A stretch of 64,000 nucleotides of DNA, taken from Pseudarthrobacter chlorophenolicus. GTDB lineage: Bacteria > Actinomycetota > Actinomycetes > Actinomycetales > Micrococcaceae. The translations under genes were made by a program, and so were the position numbers. Positions within the stretch are counted from its first letter, which is position 1. Every line of letters starts with the position of its first letter. Below, one piece after another: positions 7,549 through 15,987 of this stretch. The notes beneath the pieces are model-generated. The model was not told the origin of the DNA. It ran no database searches and saw only the letters and a program-made list of their open reading frames with translations. The stretch is from the NCBI RefSeq assembly GCF_000962805.1, contig NZ_JZTW01000008.1, positions 62,001 through 126,000 on the forward strand, in the 5' to 3' direction.

Positions 7549-8933
7549 GCACTGCCAAAACAGCCCGGATCGAGACCGCCGGCACCAGGCTGACCCTCCC
7601 CATCGGCGCCCTGGCGTTCGTCATCGCCCTGGCCGTCCAGTTCATCGGGCAGGCCAAGATCGATCTTGGTATCGGCGCCATCATCATCTTCCCCATGGTG
7701 TGGGGCCTGATCCTCGGCCTGCTGGTCTCGGTCCAGAAGTTCAAGCCGCTGGGCATTGACCTGCAGCGCGTGGCCGCAGCACTGGTAGGCGTGGCGGTGC
7801 TGCTGCTGGTGGCCCGGCTGGCGTTCAACATCGGCCCCAGCCTGCCCACCCTGCTGAAGGCCGGCCCCGCGCTGTTGCTGCAGGAAGTGGGTCACCTGCT
7901 GGGCACCATCATGCTGGCGCTGCCCCTGGCCGTGCTGCTGCGCATGGGCAAAGCCACGGTGGGTGCCACGTTCTCGCTGGACCGCGAGCCGTCCTTCGCC
8001 ATGGTGTCCGAGAAGTACGGGCCGGACTCGGACCAGTACCGCGGCGTGCTGGCCATGTACGTGTTCGGGACACTGTTCGGCGCCGTGTTCATCACGCTGC
8101 TGACCTCGCTGGTGGCCAACTGGAAGATCTTCGATCCGCTGGCCCTGGCCATGGGCGCCGGCGTGGGCTCGGGTTCCATGATGGCTGCGTCGGTGGCGAG
8201 CATTACCGCCGCCTACCCGGGCGACCAGGAAGCCGTGCTGGGCATGGCCGCCGTGTCCAACCTGATCACCACCGTGCTGGGCGTCTACGTGGGCATCTAC
8301 ATTGCGCTGCCGCTGGCGGACAAGTTCTACCGGGTGCTGACCCGCAAGCAGGAAAGCAGGCAGGCGGTGGTGGCCGGTGCCGGTGGAACGGGCGCGGGTG
8401 TTGCTGCCGGTCCCAGCGCCGCCGAGTTGGAGCGTGAAGCAGCACAGGCCGAGGAAAACCGGTTGTTCCGCGAGCGCGTGGCCGAATCGTCCGCAGCCAT
8501 GAAACTGCCGCTGTGGCTTTCGTTGTCCGTGCTGACAGTCCTGGGCATCGGCACCGCGTCCGTTGCAGCGAAGGGCTTCAGCCTCAGCATTGTGGGCGGC
8601 TACGCCGTAATGCTGGCGCTGGTACTGGTCAGCATCGCCTTGGCAAAGCTGACCAGGAAGATCTCGGCGATCGTCTTCATCACCACCATCGGTGCCTACA
8701 TCTCCAGCCCGTGGTTCTTCGCGGCCGAGCCTCTGAACGCCGCCGTCAAGACCGTGGACTTCCTCTCCATCGCCACCGTGATGCTCACCTTGGCCGGCCT
8801 GTCCCTCGGCAAGGACATCCCGCTGCTGAAGAACATCGGCTGGAAGATCATCCCGGTGGGCCTCGTTGCCATCACGGCATCGTTCCTGCTCTCCACCGTG
8901 ATCGCCGAGTTCGCCCTGGGGCTCTGGCACTGA
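7545..8933 (+). CDS. DUF3100-type integral membrane protein, putative transporter
   Basis: A 462-residue polytopic membrane protein with about 10-12 hydrophobic segments, split by a cytoplasmic-looking charged loop (about 270-315, 'ELEREAAQAEENRLFRERVAE'). Conserved glycine-rich helices include 'GAGVGSGSMMAASVASI'. The family (DUF3100) has no assigned function as far as I know, but often sits beside M20 amidohydrolases. The start at 7545 overlaps the M20 stop by 4 nt, with AGGAAGG upstream. The inferred role is import of the substrate handled by the preceding three enzymes. Confidence 0.78.
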   Translation: MSTAKTARIETAGTRLTLPIGALAFVIALAVQFIGQAKIDLGIGAIIIFPMVWGLILGLLVSVQKFKPLGIDLQRVAAALVGVAVLLLVARLAFNIGPSLPTLLKAGPALLLQEVGHLLGTIMLALPLAVLLRMGKATVGATFSLDREPSFAMVSEKYGPDSDQYRGVLAMYVFGTLFGAVFITLLTSLVANWKIFDPLALAMGAGVGSGSMMAASVASITAAYPGDQEAVLGMAAVSNLITTVLGVYVGIYIALPLADKFYRVLTRKQESRQAVVAGAGGTGAGVAAGPSAAELEREAAQAEENRLFRERVAESSAAMKLPLWLSLSVLTVLGIGTASVAAKGFSLSIVGGYAVMLALVLVSIALAKLTRKISAIVFITTIGAYISSPWFFAAEPLNAAVKTVDFLSIATVMLTLAGLSLGKDIPLLKNIGWKIIPVGLVAITASFLLSTVIAEFALGLWH

Positions 8934-8976
8934 CGCAGCATTAGTCTCCGAGGCTCAGCCAGCGCGGCACCCAACA

Positions 8977-9017
8977 GAAGCGGACGACGGCGGGAGGTGC
9001 CCGGCGTCGTCCGCTTC
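8977..9017 (+). terminator. Hairpin terminator after the RpiR-linked operon
   Basis: GAAGCGGACGACG pairs with CGTCGTCCGCTTC around a GC-rich inner part with one mismatch. It lies about 45 bp beyond the DUF3100 stop. The T-tract is poor. Its core (GACGACGGCGGG) recurs in other hairpins of this window. Confidence 0.7.
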
Positions 9018-9132
9018 CGTGTGGTGGCGCGTCCGGAAGGCTGTGCTCACCGGGGACGTTCGGCCCTACGTCCGCGTGGACGGGCTTGGCAGAGTGGATT
9101 CGACGGGTATGTACAGCTTGAGGAGGCCGGCG

Positions 9133-9669
9133 GTGAGCAGGATCTACATCCCCTACGGGACCACCGAGGGGCAGACGGCGAAGATCGCCGAGTTCATCGC
9201 GGACGTGTTCCAGGCGCACGGCCACGACGCCACAGCAGCAGACATCAAGGACGCCGGCGATGCCATCCCTGACGGTTACGACGCCATCTTGGTGGGCGCC
9301 TCCGTGCATGTGGGCAAACACGAGAAGTACGTGGGGGACTTCGTCCGCAAGAACCGCGAGACCCTGGAAAGGCTGCCGTCAGCACTGTTCTCGGTCAGCA
9401 TGGCGGCGCACGGTGACACCGAAAGCGCAGAGGGTTATGTGGGGAAATTCGAGGACGAGACCGGCTGGCGTCCCGTGCAAGTGGGGCTGTTCAGCGGCGC
9501 CATCCCCTACACCCACTACGGGTTCGTCAAACGCCTCATCATGAAACGGATCGCCAGCAGCCAGGGGTCCCCGGACACCGACACGTCCCGCGATTACGTC
9601 TACACGGAGTGGGACGGCGTGAAACATTTCGCGGAGGATTTCCTGGCCCGGCTGCAGCCCGCGAGCTGA
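9133..9669 (+). CDS. Flavodoxin-domain protein, HemG-like
   Basis: A 178-residue flavodoxin fold. The FMN phosphate-binding loop 'YGTTEGQTAKIAEFIA' is at the N-terminus, and 'ILVGASVHVGKHEKYVGDFV' and 'ALFSVSMAAHGD' follow. Length and motifs match the menaquinone-dependent protoporphyrinogen oxidase (HemG/flavodoxin_5) group. The GTG at 9133 is chosen because AGGAGG lies 6 nt upstream; longer upstream readings add unrelated sequence. The gene is isolated from haem genes, so a general flavin redox role is as likely as haem synthesis. Confidence 0.75.
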   Translation: MSRIYIPYGTTEGQTAKIAEFIADVFQAHGHDATAADIKDAGDAIPDGYDAILVGASVHVGKHEKYVGDFVRKNRETLERLPSALFSVSMAAHGDTESAEGYVGKFEDETGWRPVQVGLFSGAIPYTHYGFVKRLIMKRIASSQGSPDTDTSRDYVYTEWDGVKHFAEDFLARLQPAS

Positions 9670-9676
9670 CGTCCTG

Positions 9677-10525
9677 TTACTGCGCTGCGGGCTCGGAAGT
9701 CCGGTCCTTCGGCGCGCGCGGCTTCGCCTGCCTCACCTTGGTCCGGCGCTTCCGCCTCCGCCGGCGCTGGCCGGGGATGACGAACGGCGGCCGGGGCGCA
9801 CCCAGCCTCGGCCCCGTCCAATACCGCCCACCGACCAGGATGCCGGCCAGGGCACCGTACGCCCATGCGCCCGGCATCCCCATCTGGCCAGTGGCGCCAC
9901 CAACGAAGATCAGAACGAAGTAGATGACGGGAATCACCAGCAGGAGCCCGTTCCTGACGCCCAGGGCAGGCGGGAACCGGAAAAGCGCCCAGCCTGCCAA
10001 GGTTGCGGCGGCGAGAATTGCGACACTGGCCGGTGTCGGTGAGACCACCTGCGGCAGCACGCTTCCCATCGCCAGAAGCACCACCGCACAAGCGGCATTG
10101 ATGAGCGCGAGCCGCCATCCGCCGTCGTACGTGCCGTCTTCCCGCAGGACGCGCTTGCGCGGCCGGAATTCTGCGCCCGTCCCCCGCCCGGACCAGACGT
10201 GGCCGCCGATAATGCCGCCCACCAGGAAACCGACAAACCAGGGCGCCGCCGCCGGGATGGGCAGCCGCTCCGCCACGTCGATGGAGGTCAGGGTGAAGTA
10301 GTTCAGCAGGAGAGTCCACTGCATCACCACGAACGCCCTGGCAGACTGCGAGGCCACGCGATAGAGGACGAACGCGTACACCGCGCCGATCGAAAGGAAC
10401 GGCAGGGTCTGCGGAATCACGCCTCTGGCCAGCCAGGCAAACACTCCGAGCAACACAGCGATCAGGGTGCCGTAGAAAATACGCCCGGCCCACACGTCGT
10501 TTTTCAGTAAATTCTTACCCCCCAC
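9677..10525 (-). CDS. Polytopic membrane protein, function unknown
   Basis: About 282 residues with seven or eight hydrophobic helices (for example 'IFYGTLIAVLLGVFAWLA' and 'AYGALAGILVGG'). The C-terminal tail is very basic and proline-rich ('PGQRRRRRKRRTKVRQAKPR') and probably cytoplasmic. I place the start at the GTG at 10525; no strong Shine-Dalgarno sequence is visible and nearby alternatives exist. It follows the LysR gene by about 20 bp and may share its transcript. It converges on the flavodoxin gene with only 7 bp between the stops. No family recognised. Confidence 0.65.
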   Translation of the reverse strand: MGGKNLLKNDVWAGRIFYGTLIAVLLGVFAWLARGVIPQTLPFLSIGAVYAFVLYRVASQSARAFVVMQWTLLLNYFTLTSIDVAERLPIPAAAPWFVGFLVGGIIGGHVWSGRGTGAEFRPRKRVLREDGTYDGGWRLALINAACAVVLLAMGSVLPQVVSPTPASVAILAAATLAGWALFRFPPALGVRNGLLLVIPVIYFVLIFVGGATGQMGMPGAWAYGALAGILVGGRYWTGPRLGAPRPPFVIPGQRRRRRKRRTKVRQAKPRAPKDRTSEPAAQ

Positions 10526-10544
10526 AGGTCCAAGGGTAGGCGAC

Positions 10545-11483
10545 CTAGAGGTAATCGCCCGCCCGTTCCCGGGCGATCTCGAGCAGCGTGGTCTGGAAGG
10601 CCACTTCGGCCGGGGCGTAGACCTTGTCCTGGCGCTGGGCGAGCAAAACACGGCGCAGCGGCGCTTCGTCGCCGAGGCTGAGCACGCGGACGTCCGGGTG
10701 TTGGAGCGCGACGGCGGTTCTGGGCACCATGGCCACGCCCATCCCCACGCTCACCATGGCCTGCGCTTCCTGGTAGTCGTTGGCGAGGAAACCGATGGTG
10801 GGTTCGAACCCGGCGTCGTGGGCGGAGCGCTGAAGTACCTCCACCACCGGGTGGGCTTCCGCGCGGACAATCCACGACTCGTTGCGCAGGTCCTCCATGC
10901 CCACCTGCTCCTTGTCGGCGAGAGGATGGCTGGCCGCCACCAGGATGACGGTGCTCTCGCGGAACACCTCGGTGACCCGGATGGAATCGTTCTGGAACCT
11001 GTTCCACGGGTAGTCCCACAACAGGCAGAGCCCCGTCACACCGGACTGCAGGTCTGCCACGAGCTCATCGAAGCGGGCGCTGCGCAGCGAGAGGCTGATG
11101 GCCGGGTACCGCTTCTTGAAGGCACGGATGACGATGGGCAGGAACGATCCGGCCAGCGTGGGGAACGTGCCCACGGTCAGGGCTCCCCGTTTGAGCCCGG
11201 CAATCTGGTCCAGGTCTGACTGTGCCGCCTTCATCTGGCGCAGGATCTGGCGGGCATGGCCGGCCAGCACCTGACCGGCCTCCGTGGGCACCACGCCGCG
11301 GGAGCGGCGGGTCAGGAGCGGCTGCCCCACTTCCTGCTCCAGCTTGCGCAGCTGCTGGGACACGGCGGACGGCGAATACATCATCAAATCCGCCGCAGCA
11401 GTGATGGATCCCTGCTCCACCACCTCCAGCAGGACGGCCAGGCGGCGCATATCGAAAAGTTGCGCATCGTCATCGTGAAGCAT
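10545..11483 (-). CDS. LysR-family transcriptional regulator
   Basis: A 312-residue LTTR. The N-terminal winged helix-turn-helix is classic ('LAVLLEVVEQGSITAAADLM' then 'SAVSQQLRKLEQEVGQPLL'), followed by the long linker helix and a type-2 periplasmic-binding-like effector domain (about 100-300). It is divergent from the PrpF/MatC pair, the usual arrangement for an LTTR that activates the neighbouring operon in response to its substrate. A T-N11-A palindrome in the intergenic region is a candidate binding site. Confidence 0.9.
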   Translation of the reverse strand: MLHDDDAQLFDMRRLAVLLEVVEQGSITAAADLMMYSPSAVSQQLRKLEQEVGQPLLTRRSRGVVPTEAGQVLAGHARQILRQMKAAQSDLDQIAGLKRGALTVGTFPTLAGSFLPIVIRAFKKRYPAISLSLRSARFDELVADLQSGVTGLCLLWDYPWNRFQNDSIRVTEVFRESTVILVAASHPLADKEQVGMEDLRNESWIVRAEAHPVVEVLQRSAHDAGFEPTIGFLANDYQEAQAMVSVGMGVAMVPRTAVALQHPDVRVLSLGDEAPLRRVLLAQRQDKVYAPAEVAFQTTLLEIARERAGDYL

Positions 11484-11629
11484 CGCTTAATCCCTTACCA
11501 GAATTGGTTTATTCAGTTCATACGGACTGGCATCCTTGCACTTGCAACGGCGCTACCCACTCCGGACTCAACTGATCACCAGTGCTGAGCATCCGCAGGC
11601 TCAGTGATTGAAGCGATGCTACATCCCCC

Positions 11630-11642
11630 TTCAAGTATTGAA
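11630..11642. promoter_or_regulatory. Candidate LysR box (TTCAA-N3-TTGAA)
   Basis: TTCAAGTATTGAA is a dyad with 5-bp arms that fits the T-N11-A consensus of LysR-type regulators. It lies about 85-95 bp upstream of the prpF-like start and about 150 bp from the divergent lysR start. Confidence 0.5.
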
Positions 11643-11725
11643 CATTGTCTTAAGTTGTGATCCGGATCAATCTTTTATCAGGGCCCCTCGCAAGAACCGA
11701 GGCAATGAGGAGATGTGAAAGACCA

Positions 11726-12853
11726 ATGAAGATCGAAGCAGAGTGGATGCGCGGAGGCACCAGCAAATGCTGGGTGTTCGAAGCCGGCCATCTGGGTGAA
11801 GGCACCAGCCTGGACTCGCTGCTCCCCCGCGTGTTCGGCAGCCCGGACTCGCGGCAGATCGACGGCGTGGGCGGAGCAACCTCAACCACCAGCAAGGCCA
11901 TGATCCTGCACCGTCCGGACCACGAAGACATCGACGTCGACTTCACGTTCGCCCAGGTGGGCATTGAAGAGGCGGCAGTGGACTGGGGCAGCAACTGCGG
12001 CAACTGCTCGGCAGTGGTGGGCCTCTACGCCATCGAAAAAGGATGGGTTGTCCCCACCGGCGACGTCACCAGGATCGTCACCCGCAACACCAACACCGGC
12101 CAGGTCATCGTTCAGCGGGTGGCCACACCCGCCGGCGCCCTGCCGATCGTTCCCGATGCGCAGATGCCGGGCGTCCCTTTTCCCGGCTACCGCGTGGGGC
12201 TGGGCTTCCAGGACCCCGCCGGGAAGACCACCGGCGCCCTGCTGCCCACCGGCTCAGCCACAGACACCATCACCGCCGGTGGAACCCGCTGGACCGTGTC
12301 AATGGTGGACGCCGGCGCACCGGTGGTCATCGTCCGCGCGGAGGACCTCGGACTGGACCCGGCCCGCTACGAAAACTGGCAGGCCGGCGTCGAACTCCAG
12401 CTCGACACGCTGGACCAGATCCGTCGCCAGGCAGCCGTCCGCATGGGCCTGGCCCCCACCACCGCCCAGGCGGCCCGGGCCATCCCGAAGCTTGCCATCG
12501 CCGCCGCCCCGGTTGCCGACCAGGCCCAGGCAACAGATGGCAGCGACATCAACGTCATGATGCTCTCGATGGGCAGGCCCCACCCGGCGCTGGCCATCAC
12601 CGGCAGCATCGCCCTGACGCTGGCGGCCCGCACCCCGGGAACCGTCCTGCACCACATGACAGGCGGCACGCAGGGTGCCGCGCTGAAGCTGCGGACCCCT
12701 GCCGGGGTCCTCGAAACCTGGACCGAAGAGAAGGACGGCGCCGTAATTGTCGGCGTCGACCGCACGGCCCGGACCATCGCCACCACCGTGATCCACCTCC
12801 CGGAGGCCCTCGGCAACGCTGCCGAGGAGGCCCTCGCGGGAGCCACTCGATGA
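11726..12853 (+). CDS. PrpF-family isomerase
   Basis: A 375-residue protein of the PrpF family, which has the diaminopimelate-epimerase fold and shifts double bonds in aconitate- or oxalomesaconate-type acids. Family landmarks are present: the N-terminal 'RGGTSKCWVF', 'GGATSTTSKAMI' and the cysteine-containing 'SNCGNCSAVVG' loop. The ATG at 11726 is preferred; GAGGAG lies upstream with a somewhat long gap, and an in-frame ATG at 11705 is possible. It is followed 12 bp later by a MatC-type carrier, so it probably isomerises an imported unsaturated di- or tricarboxylate. Confidence 0.82.
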   Translation: MKIEAEWMRGGTSKCWVFEAGHLGEGTSLDSLLPRVFGSPDSRQIDGVGGATSTTSKAMILHRPDHEDIDVDFTFAQVGIEEAAVDWGSNCGNCSAVVGLYAIEKGWVVPTGDVTRIVTRNTNTGQVIVQRVATPAGALPIVPDAQMPGVPFPGYRVGLGFQDPAGKTTGALLPTGSATDTITAGGTRWTVSMVDAGAPVVIVRAEDLGLDPARYENWQAGVELQLDTLDQIRRQAAVRMGLAPTTAQAARAIPKLAIAAAPVADQAQATDGSDINVMMLSMGRPHPALAITGSIALTLAARTPGTVLHHMTGGTQGAALKLRTPAGVLETWTEEKDGAVIVGVDRTARTIATTVIHLPEALGNAAEEALAGATR

Positions 12854-12865
12854 GGAGTACCTGCC

Positions 12866-14323
12866 ATGACTAACACTGTTCAACAGCCAAACCGCACCGC
12901 AAAGGAGACTCCGGAACAGGAGTCCCCGGAGCAGCGATCCCCGCGCAACAACCGCCGCCGCCGTATCCTGCTGGTGTCGGTGGTCGGCATCGCCCTTCTT
13001 GGTGTGCTTGCCCTCGTCCTGGCGGGGGGCGTCTTCAACCAGGCGTCCACCGGGGAATCGGAGCACAGCATGACCGCGGTACAGATCATCCCGCTCATCA
13101 TCCTGGTGGTGATGTTCGTGGTGGCCACCAAGTGGCCGCTGAACATCGGCGTGATGGGGCTGGTGGCCTCCTTCGGCGTCGGCTATTTCATGCTGGGCAT
13201 GGATGACAAGGAAATCCTCGCGGACTTCCCCGCCAACATCGTCATCACCATCATCGGCGTGACCTACTTCTTCAGCATGGCGCAGCGCAACGGCACCATC
13301 GACATCATTGTCCAGACCTGCGTCCGCCTGGTCCGGGGCAAGACGCTCCTGCTCCCCTGGGTGTTCTTCCTGATGGCCGCAGCCCTCACCGCGCTGGGCA
13401 CCTTCTCCCCCGCCGCCGTCGCCCTCCTGGCACCGGCCGCCATCGGCCTGGCGTACGAGTCCCGCATCCACCCCGTCCTGATGGGCGCGTTCATCATCAA
13501 CGGCGCCCACGCCGGCGGCTTCTCCCCGCTGTCCGTGGCCGGCGTGCTGGTGCATGACATCGCCGTCAAGAACGGCTTCCCCATCTCGCAGGGCTCCCTG
13601 TTCATCGCAAGCTTCGCCATCAACCTCATTCTGTCCGCCCTGACCGTGGTCCTCTTCGGCCTGCTGGGCAAGCTGCGCGACGGCGACGGTGTGCACGCCG
13701 ACCTCGAAACTCCCGCCATGGGCCGCCCGCACGGCCAGCAGGTCCTCACCCTGGCCCTCATCGGCGCCCTGCTGGTCTGCGCCCTCGGCTTCCACATGCC
13801 CATCGGCTTCGTGGCCCTCAGCGCCGGGCTCCTCCTGGCATTCGTCAACATCAAGGAGCACAAGACCTTCATCGGCGGCATCTCCTGGTCCACCGTGCTG
13901 CTGGTGGCCGGCATGATCACCTACATCTCCCTCCTGCAGCACGTTGGCGTCATCGACACCCTCGCCGAGATGGCGCTGGCCCTGGGCGCACCGCTGCTGG
14001 TGGCACTGGTCCTCTGCTACGTCATCGGCGTCGGCTCAGCCTTTGCGAGCTCGACGGCGCTGCTCACCGCGTTCATCCCGCTGGCGGGACCGCTGCTGGC
14101 CAGCAGCACGCTGAGCTCCTCCGGCACGGTGGCCGCACTCGCCATCGCCGCCACCGTCGTGGATGTCTCCCCGTTCTCCACCGACGGCGCCCTGGTGGTG
14201 GCCAACGCCCGGGAAGACGACCGTCAGCGCGTCTACAAGCAGCTCATGATGTACGCCGGCGGCGTGGTCCTCGTCGCCCCCGCGCTGGCCTGGGGACTGC
14301 TGGTTCCCACCGGCATCATGTAA
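12866..14323 (+). CDS. MatC-type dicarboxylate carrier / SLC13-like permease
   Basis: A 485-residue permease with about 12 membrane segments after a polar, charged N-terminal tail of about 30 residues. The 'TKWPLNIGVMGLVASFGVGYFMLG' region matches the MatC N-terminal domain by eye; two-fold repeat features include 'TFSPAAVALLAPAAIGLA' and 'VVDVSPFSTDGALVVANA'. MatC proteins import malonate or other dicarboxylates. The ATG at 12866 has GAGGAG upstream. A strong terminator follows. With PrpF and LysR it forms a carboxylate uptake and isomerisation module. Confidence 0.82.
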   Translation: MTNTVQQPNRTAKETPEQESPEQRSPRNNRRRRILLVSVVGIALLGVLALVLAGGVFNQASTGESEHSMTAVQIIPLIILVVMFVVATKWPLNIGVMGLVASFGVGYFMLGMDDKEILADFPANIVITIIGVTYFFSMAQRNGTIDIIVQTCVRLVRGKTLLLPWVFFLMAAALTALGTFSPAAVALLAPAAIGLAYESRIHPVLMGAFIINGAHAGGFSPLSVAGVLVHDIAVKNGFPISQGSLFIASFAINLILSALTVVLFGLLGKLRDGDGVHADLETPAMGRPHGQQVLTLALIGALLVCALGFHMPIGFVALSAGLLLAFVNIKEHKTFIGGISWSTVLLVAGMITYISLLQHVGVIDTLAEMALALGAPLLVALVLCYVIGVGSAFASSTALLTAFIPLAGPLLASSTLSSSGTVAALAIAATVVDVSPFSTDGALVVANAREDDRQRVYKQLMMYAGGVVLVAPALAWGLLVPTGIM

Positions 14324-14399
14324 GCCCGGGTGCCGCTCCCGCACTCCCTTCGCAACAGGAACCCCGAAAGTCGGGCGCAGGAGCGCGCATCCGTCAGTC

Positions 14400-14432
14400 A
14401 AAAGGCAGGACCCGCCACGGGTCCTGCCTTTT
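14400..14432 (+). terminator. Intrinsic terminator after matC-like gene
   Basis: AAAAGGCAGGACCC and GGGTCCTGCCTTTT form a perfect 14-bp stem around GCCAC, with the T-run built into the 3' arm. It lies about 75 bp beyond the permease stop. Confidence 0.88.
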
Positions 14433-14516
14433 GGCATGGGTGATGTTCTGGCCCTAGTGCGACGGAGACCCGGCGTGTACTCGGATGATCCAGAACACGG
14501 GAGGAAACCTTCCCAG

Positions 14517-15065
14517 CTAGTTGCGAGCCTCCCGGTGCTCCGTTCCTGCCAGTGATGCTTCAATTCGGTCGAGTGTAGCGGCCCGAGCGGCCACGTCGAC
14601 CGGTCCCTCATCAGTTTGCAAGGGAAGTACCAGGGCGTTCGCCTCCAGGCGGTTGAACTTGTCCCATTTGGTGGCGGCATAGCGGGGACCCGAAGTCGCT
14701 TGAATGCGAATATTGAAAGGTTCACCCCGGGCGATGCTCGTCCTTCCAAGGACGGGCTGGAATGTCAAGGTTCCGGGCGACGGTGTTACCAGGCCAATAT
14801 TCCACTTCCGATAACGGTCGCTTTTAGGGGCTTGCGGCCGGCGGATGTAGCACTCAATCTGGCCTTTCTCGGCGAGCTTCCGCAGAGTCTTCCGCCGTCG
14901 GCGCACAAGGAACAGAAACATTAGACCGATTATGAAAACGTAGATGACGGTCCCTATTGCCGCATCACCGGCCGTGTCGCCCGAAACTATTTTGATGAGA
15001 AAGTTGATGCCACCTAAGACCGAGATCGAAAGAATGAGGTACCAGTAGAAGCGCTTCTCGGTCAT
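14517..15065 (-). CDS. Hypothetical membrane protein with two N-terminal TM helices
   Basis: A 182-residue protein beginning MTEKRFYWYLILSISVLG. Two hydrophobic helices (about 7-28 and 38-58) are followed by a basic stretch (RRRRKTLRKLAEKG) and a soluble C-terminal domain of about 110 residues. The basic stretch after helix 2 suggests a cytoplasmic C-terminus. No family recognised. The ribosome binding site is weak. GC content is lower than in the metabolic genes around it. It is the last of three consecutive minus-strand small membrane protein genes. Confidence 0.6.
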   Translation of the reverse strand: MTEKRFYWYLILSISVLGGINFLIKIVSGDTAGDAAIGTVIYVFIIGLMFLFLVRRRRKTLRKLAEKGQIECYIRRPQAPKSDRYRKWNIGLVTPSPGTLTFQPVLGRTSIARGEPFNIRIQATSGPRYAATKWDKFNRLEANALVLPLQTDEGPVDVAARAATLDRIEASLAGTEHREARN

Positions 15066-15129
15066 GCCTGAGTGTAAAACACGGGAGCAGGGCAGGCGCA
15101 CCAACGCGTCTAGCGGAAGCAGGGCGATT

Positions 15130-15378
15130 TCAGTGCCGCAAAAGCAGATTCAGGCTGGCAAACAGGAATGCGGCGCCGGCGATCGCAAACAACACGCCTG
15201 TTGCTAGCCAGGTCCCTGGTGGGATCCGTTCAGCTGCCTGGCGTCCGCGCTCTCCAGCGATCATTTGCATCCATTTCTGATGCCCCTTTGAGACGGCGAC
15301 CCGAAGGACGGCTACTGCTGAGCCAACCGTCAGGAATATCAGCCCGAATACCGCCAGCGTTAGTTCCTGTAGAACCAC
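15130..15378 (-). CDS. Small membrane protein (82 aa)
   Basis: Two hydrophobic helices ('LTLAVFGLIFLTVGSAVAVL' and 'WLATGVLFAIAGAAFLFASL') flank a polar loop. It starts at a GTG, with GGGAGG 5 nt upstream. No family recognised. The two-helix hairpin layout is shared with the next gene on this strand, 15502-15729, suggesting related roles. Function unknown. Confidence 0.6.
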   Translation of the reverse strand: MVLQELTLAVFGLIFLTVGSAVAVLRVAVSKGHQKWMQMIAGERGRQAAERIPPGTWLATGVLFAIAGAAFLFASLNLLLRH

Positions 15379-15501
15379 AGCGCCTCCCCGGGTGATTCGT
15401 GGCTAGCTTGAAAGGGCTAGATTACTCGGTCCGCCACTGCGAATCAGCGGGGAAAGATGCCAGGATTCTTTCTTTTAGTCCGAACAAGCCGTCCTACGGA
15501 T

Positions 15502-15729
15502 TCAACGAGTAAACAGGACTATGGCTATCGCCACTCCAATGAGGACGCTACCTAGCCCGACAACGACCATGTACCCAGGCTCTGGGCGAACCATAAATTT
15601 GGCGCCCTTGCCGAACATTGATCGCTGAGAGTCTTCCATCAATTTACTGAAGGCTTTGCGTTTCATGATCAAAAGGGCGCCGAGGAGAATGGCGACTCCG
15701 GCGACGAAGATTCCAATGAGTGACTCCAC
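15502..15729 (-). CDS. Small membrane protein (75 aa)
   Basis: The ATG at 15729 opens MESLIGIFVAGVAILLGALL, followed by a basic loop ('KRKAFSKLMEDSQRS') and a second helix ('YMVVVGLGSVLIGVAIAIVL'). Same two-helix design as the gene at 15130-15378, with 123 bp between them. No recognised family and no informative context. Confidence 0.55.
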   Translation of the reverse strand: MESLIGIFVAGVAILLGALLIMKRKAFSKLMEDSQRSMFGKGAKFMVRPEPGYMVVVGLGSVLIGVAIAIVLFTR

Positions 15730-15987
15730 GATCTTGGTATCCCATCTATAGTTGGCGGCCAGCCGGCCCGTCGCAGAGCTCAGTTGAACGGATCATATCT
15801 TTCTTGGCGAGGTGTCTCCCGTTACCGTGTGCGCGGTCGCACACCCTTCCCACCCCGGCTCCGCCGTCCCCGGTCAGTAGAGTTGCATGCGGCACACGAA
15901 GCACCGAACAGACCGATACGACACACGATGAGCGTCCGAAACAGCAGTCTGAGCGTTGCAGAGGGCGCATGAGGGGAATTTGGGGAC

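Noticed and set aside
4579..8930. Long minus-strand frames opposite the aldehyde dehydrogenase, M20 and DUF3100 genes
   Set aside because: Gly/Arg/His-rich shadows of well-supported plus-strand genes.
12299..13942. 547-codon minus-strand frame opposite the PrpF and MatC genes
   Set aside because: Antisense of membrane-protein codons giving Gln/Gly/His-rich sequence; no family.
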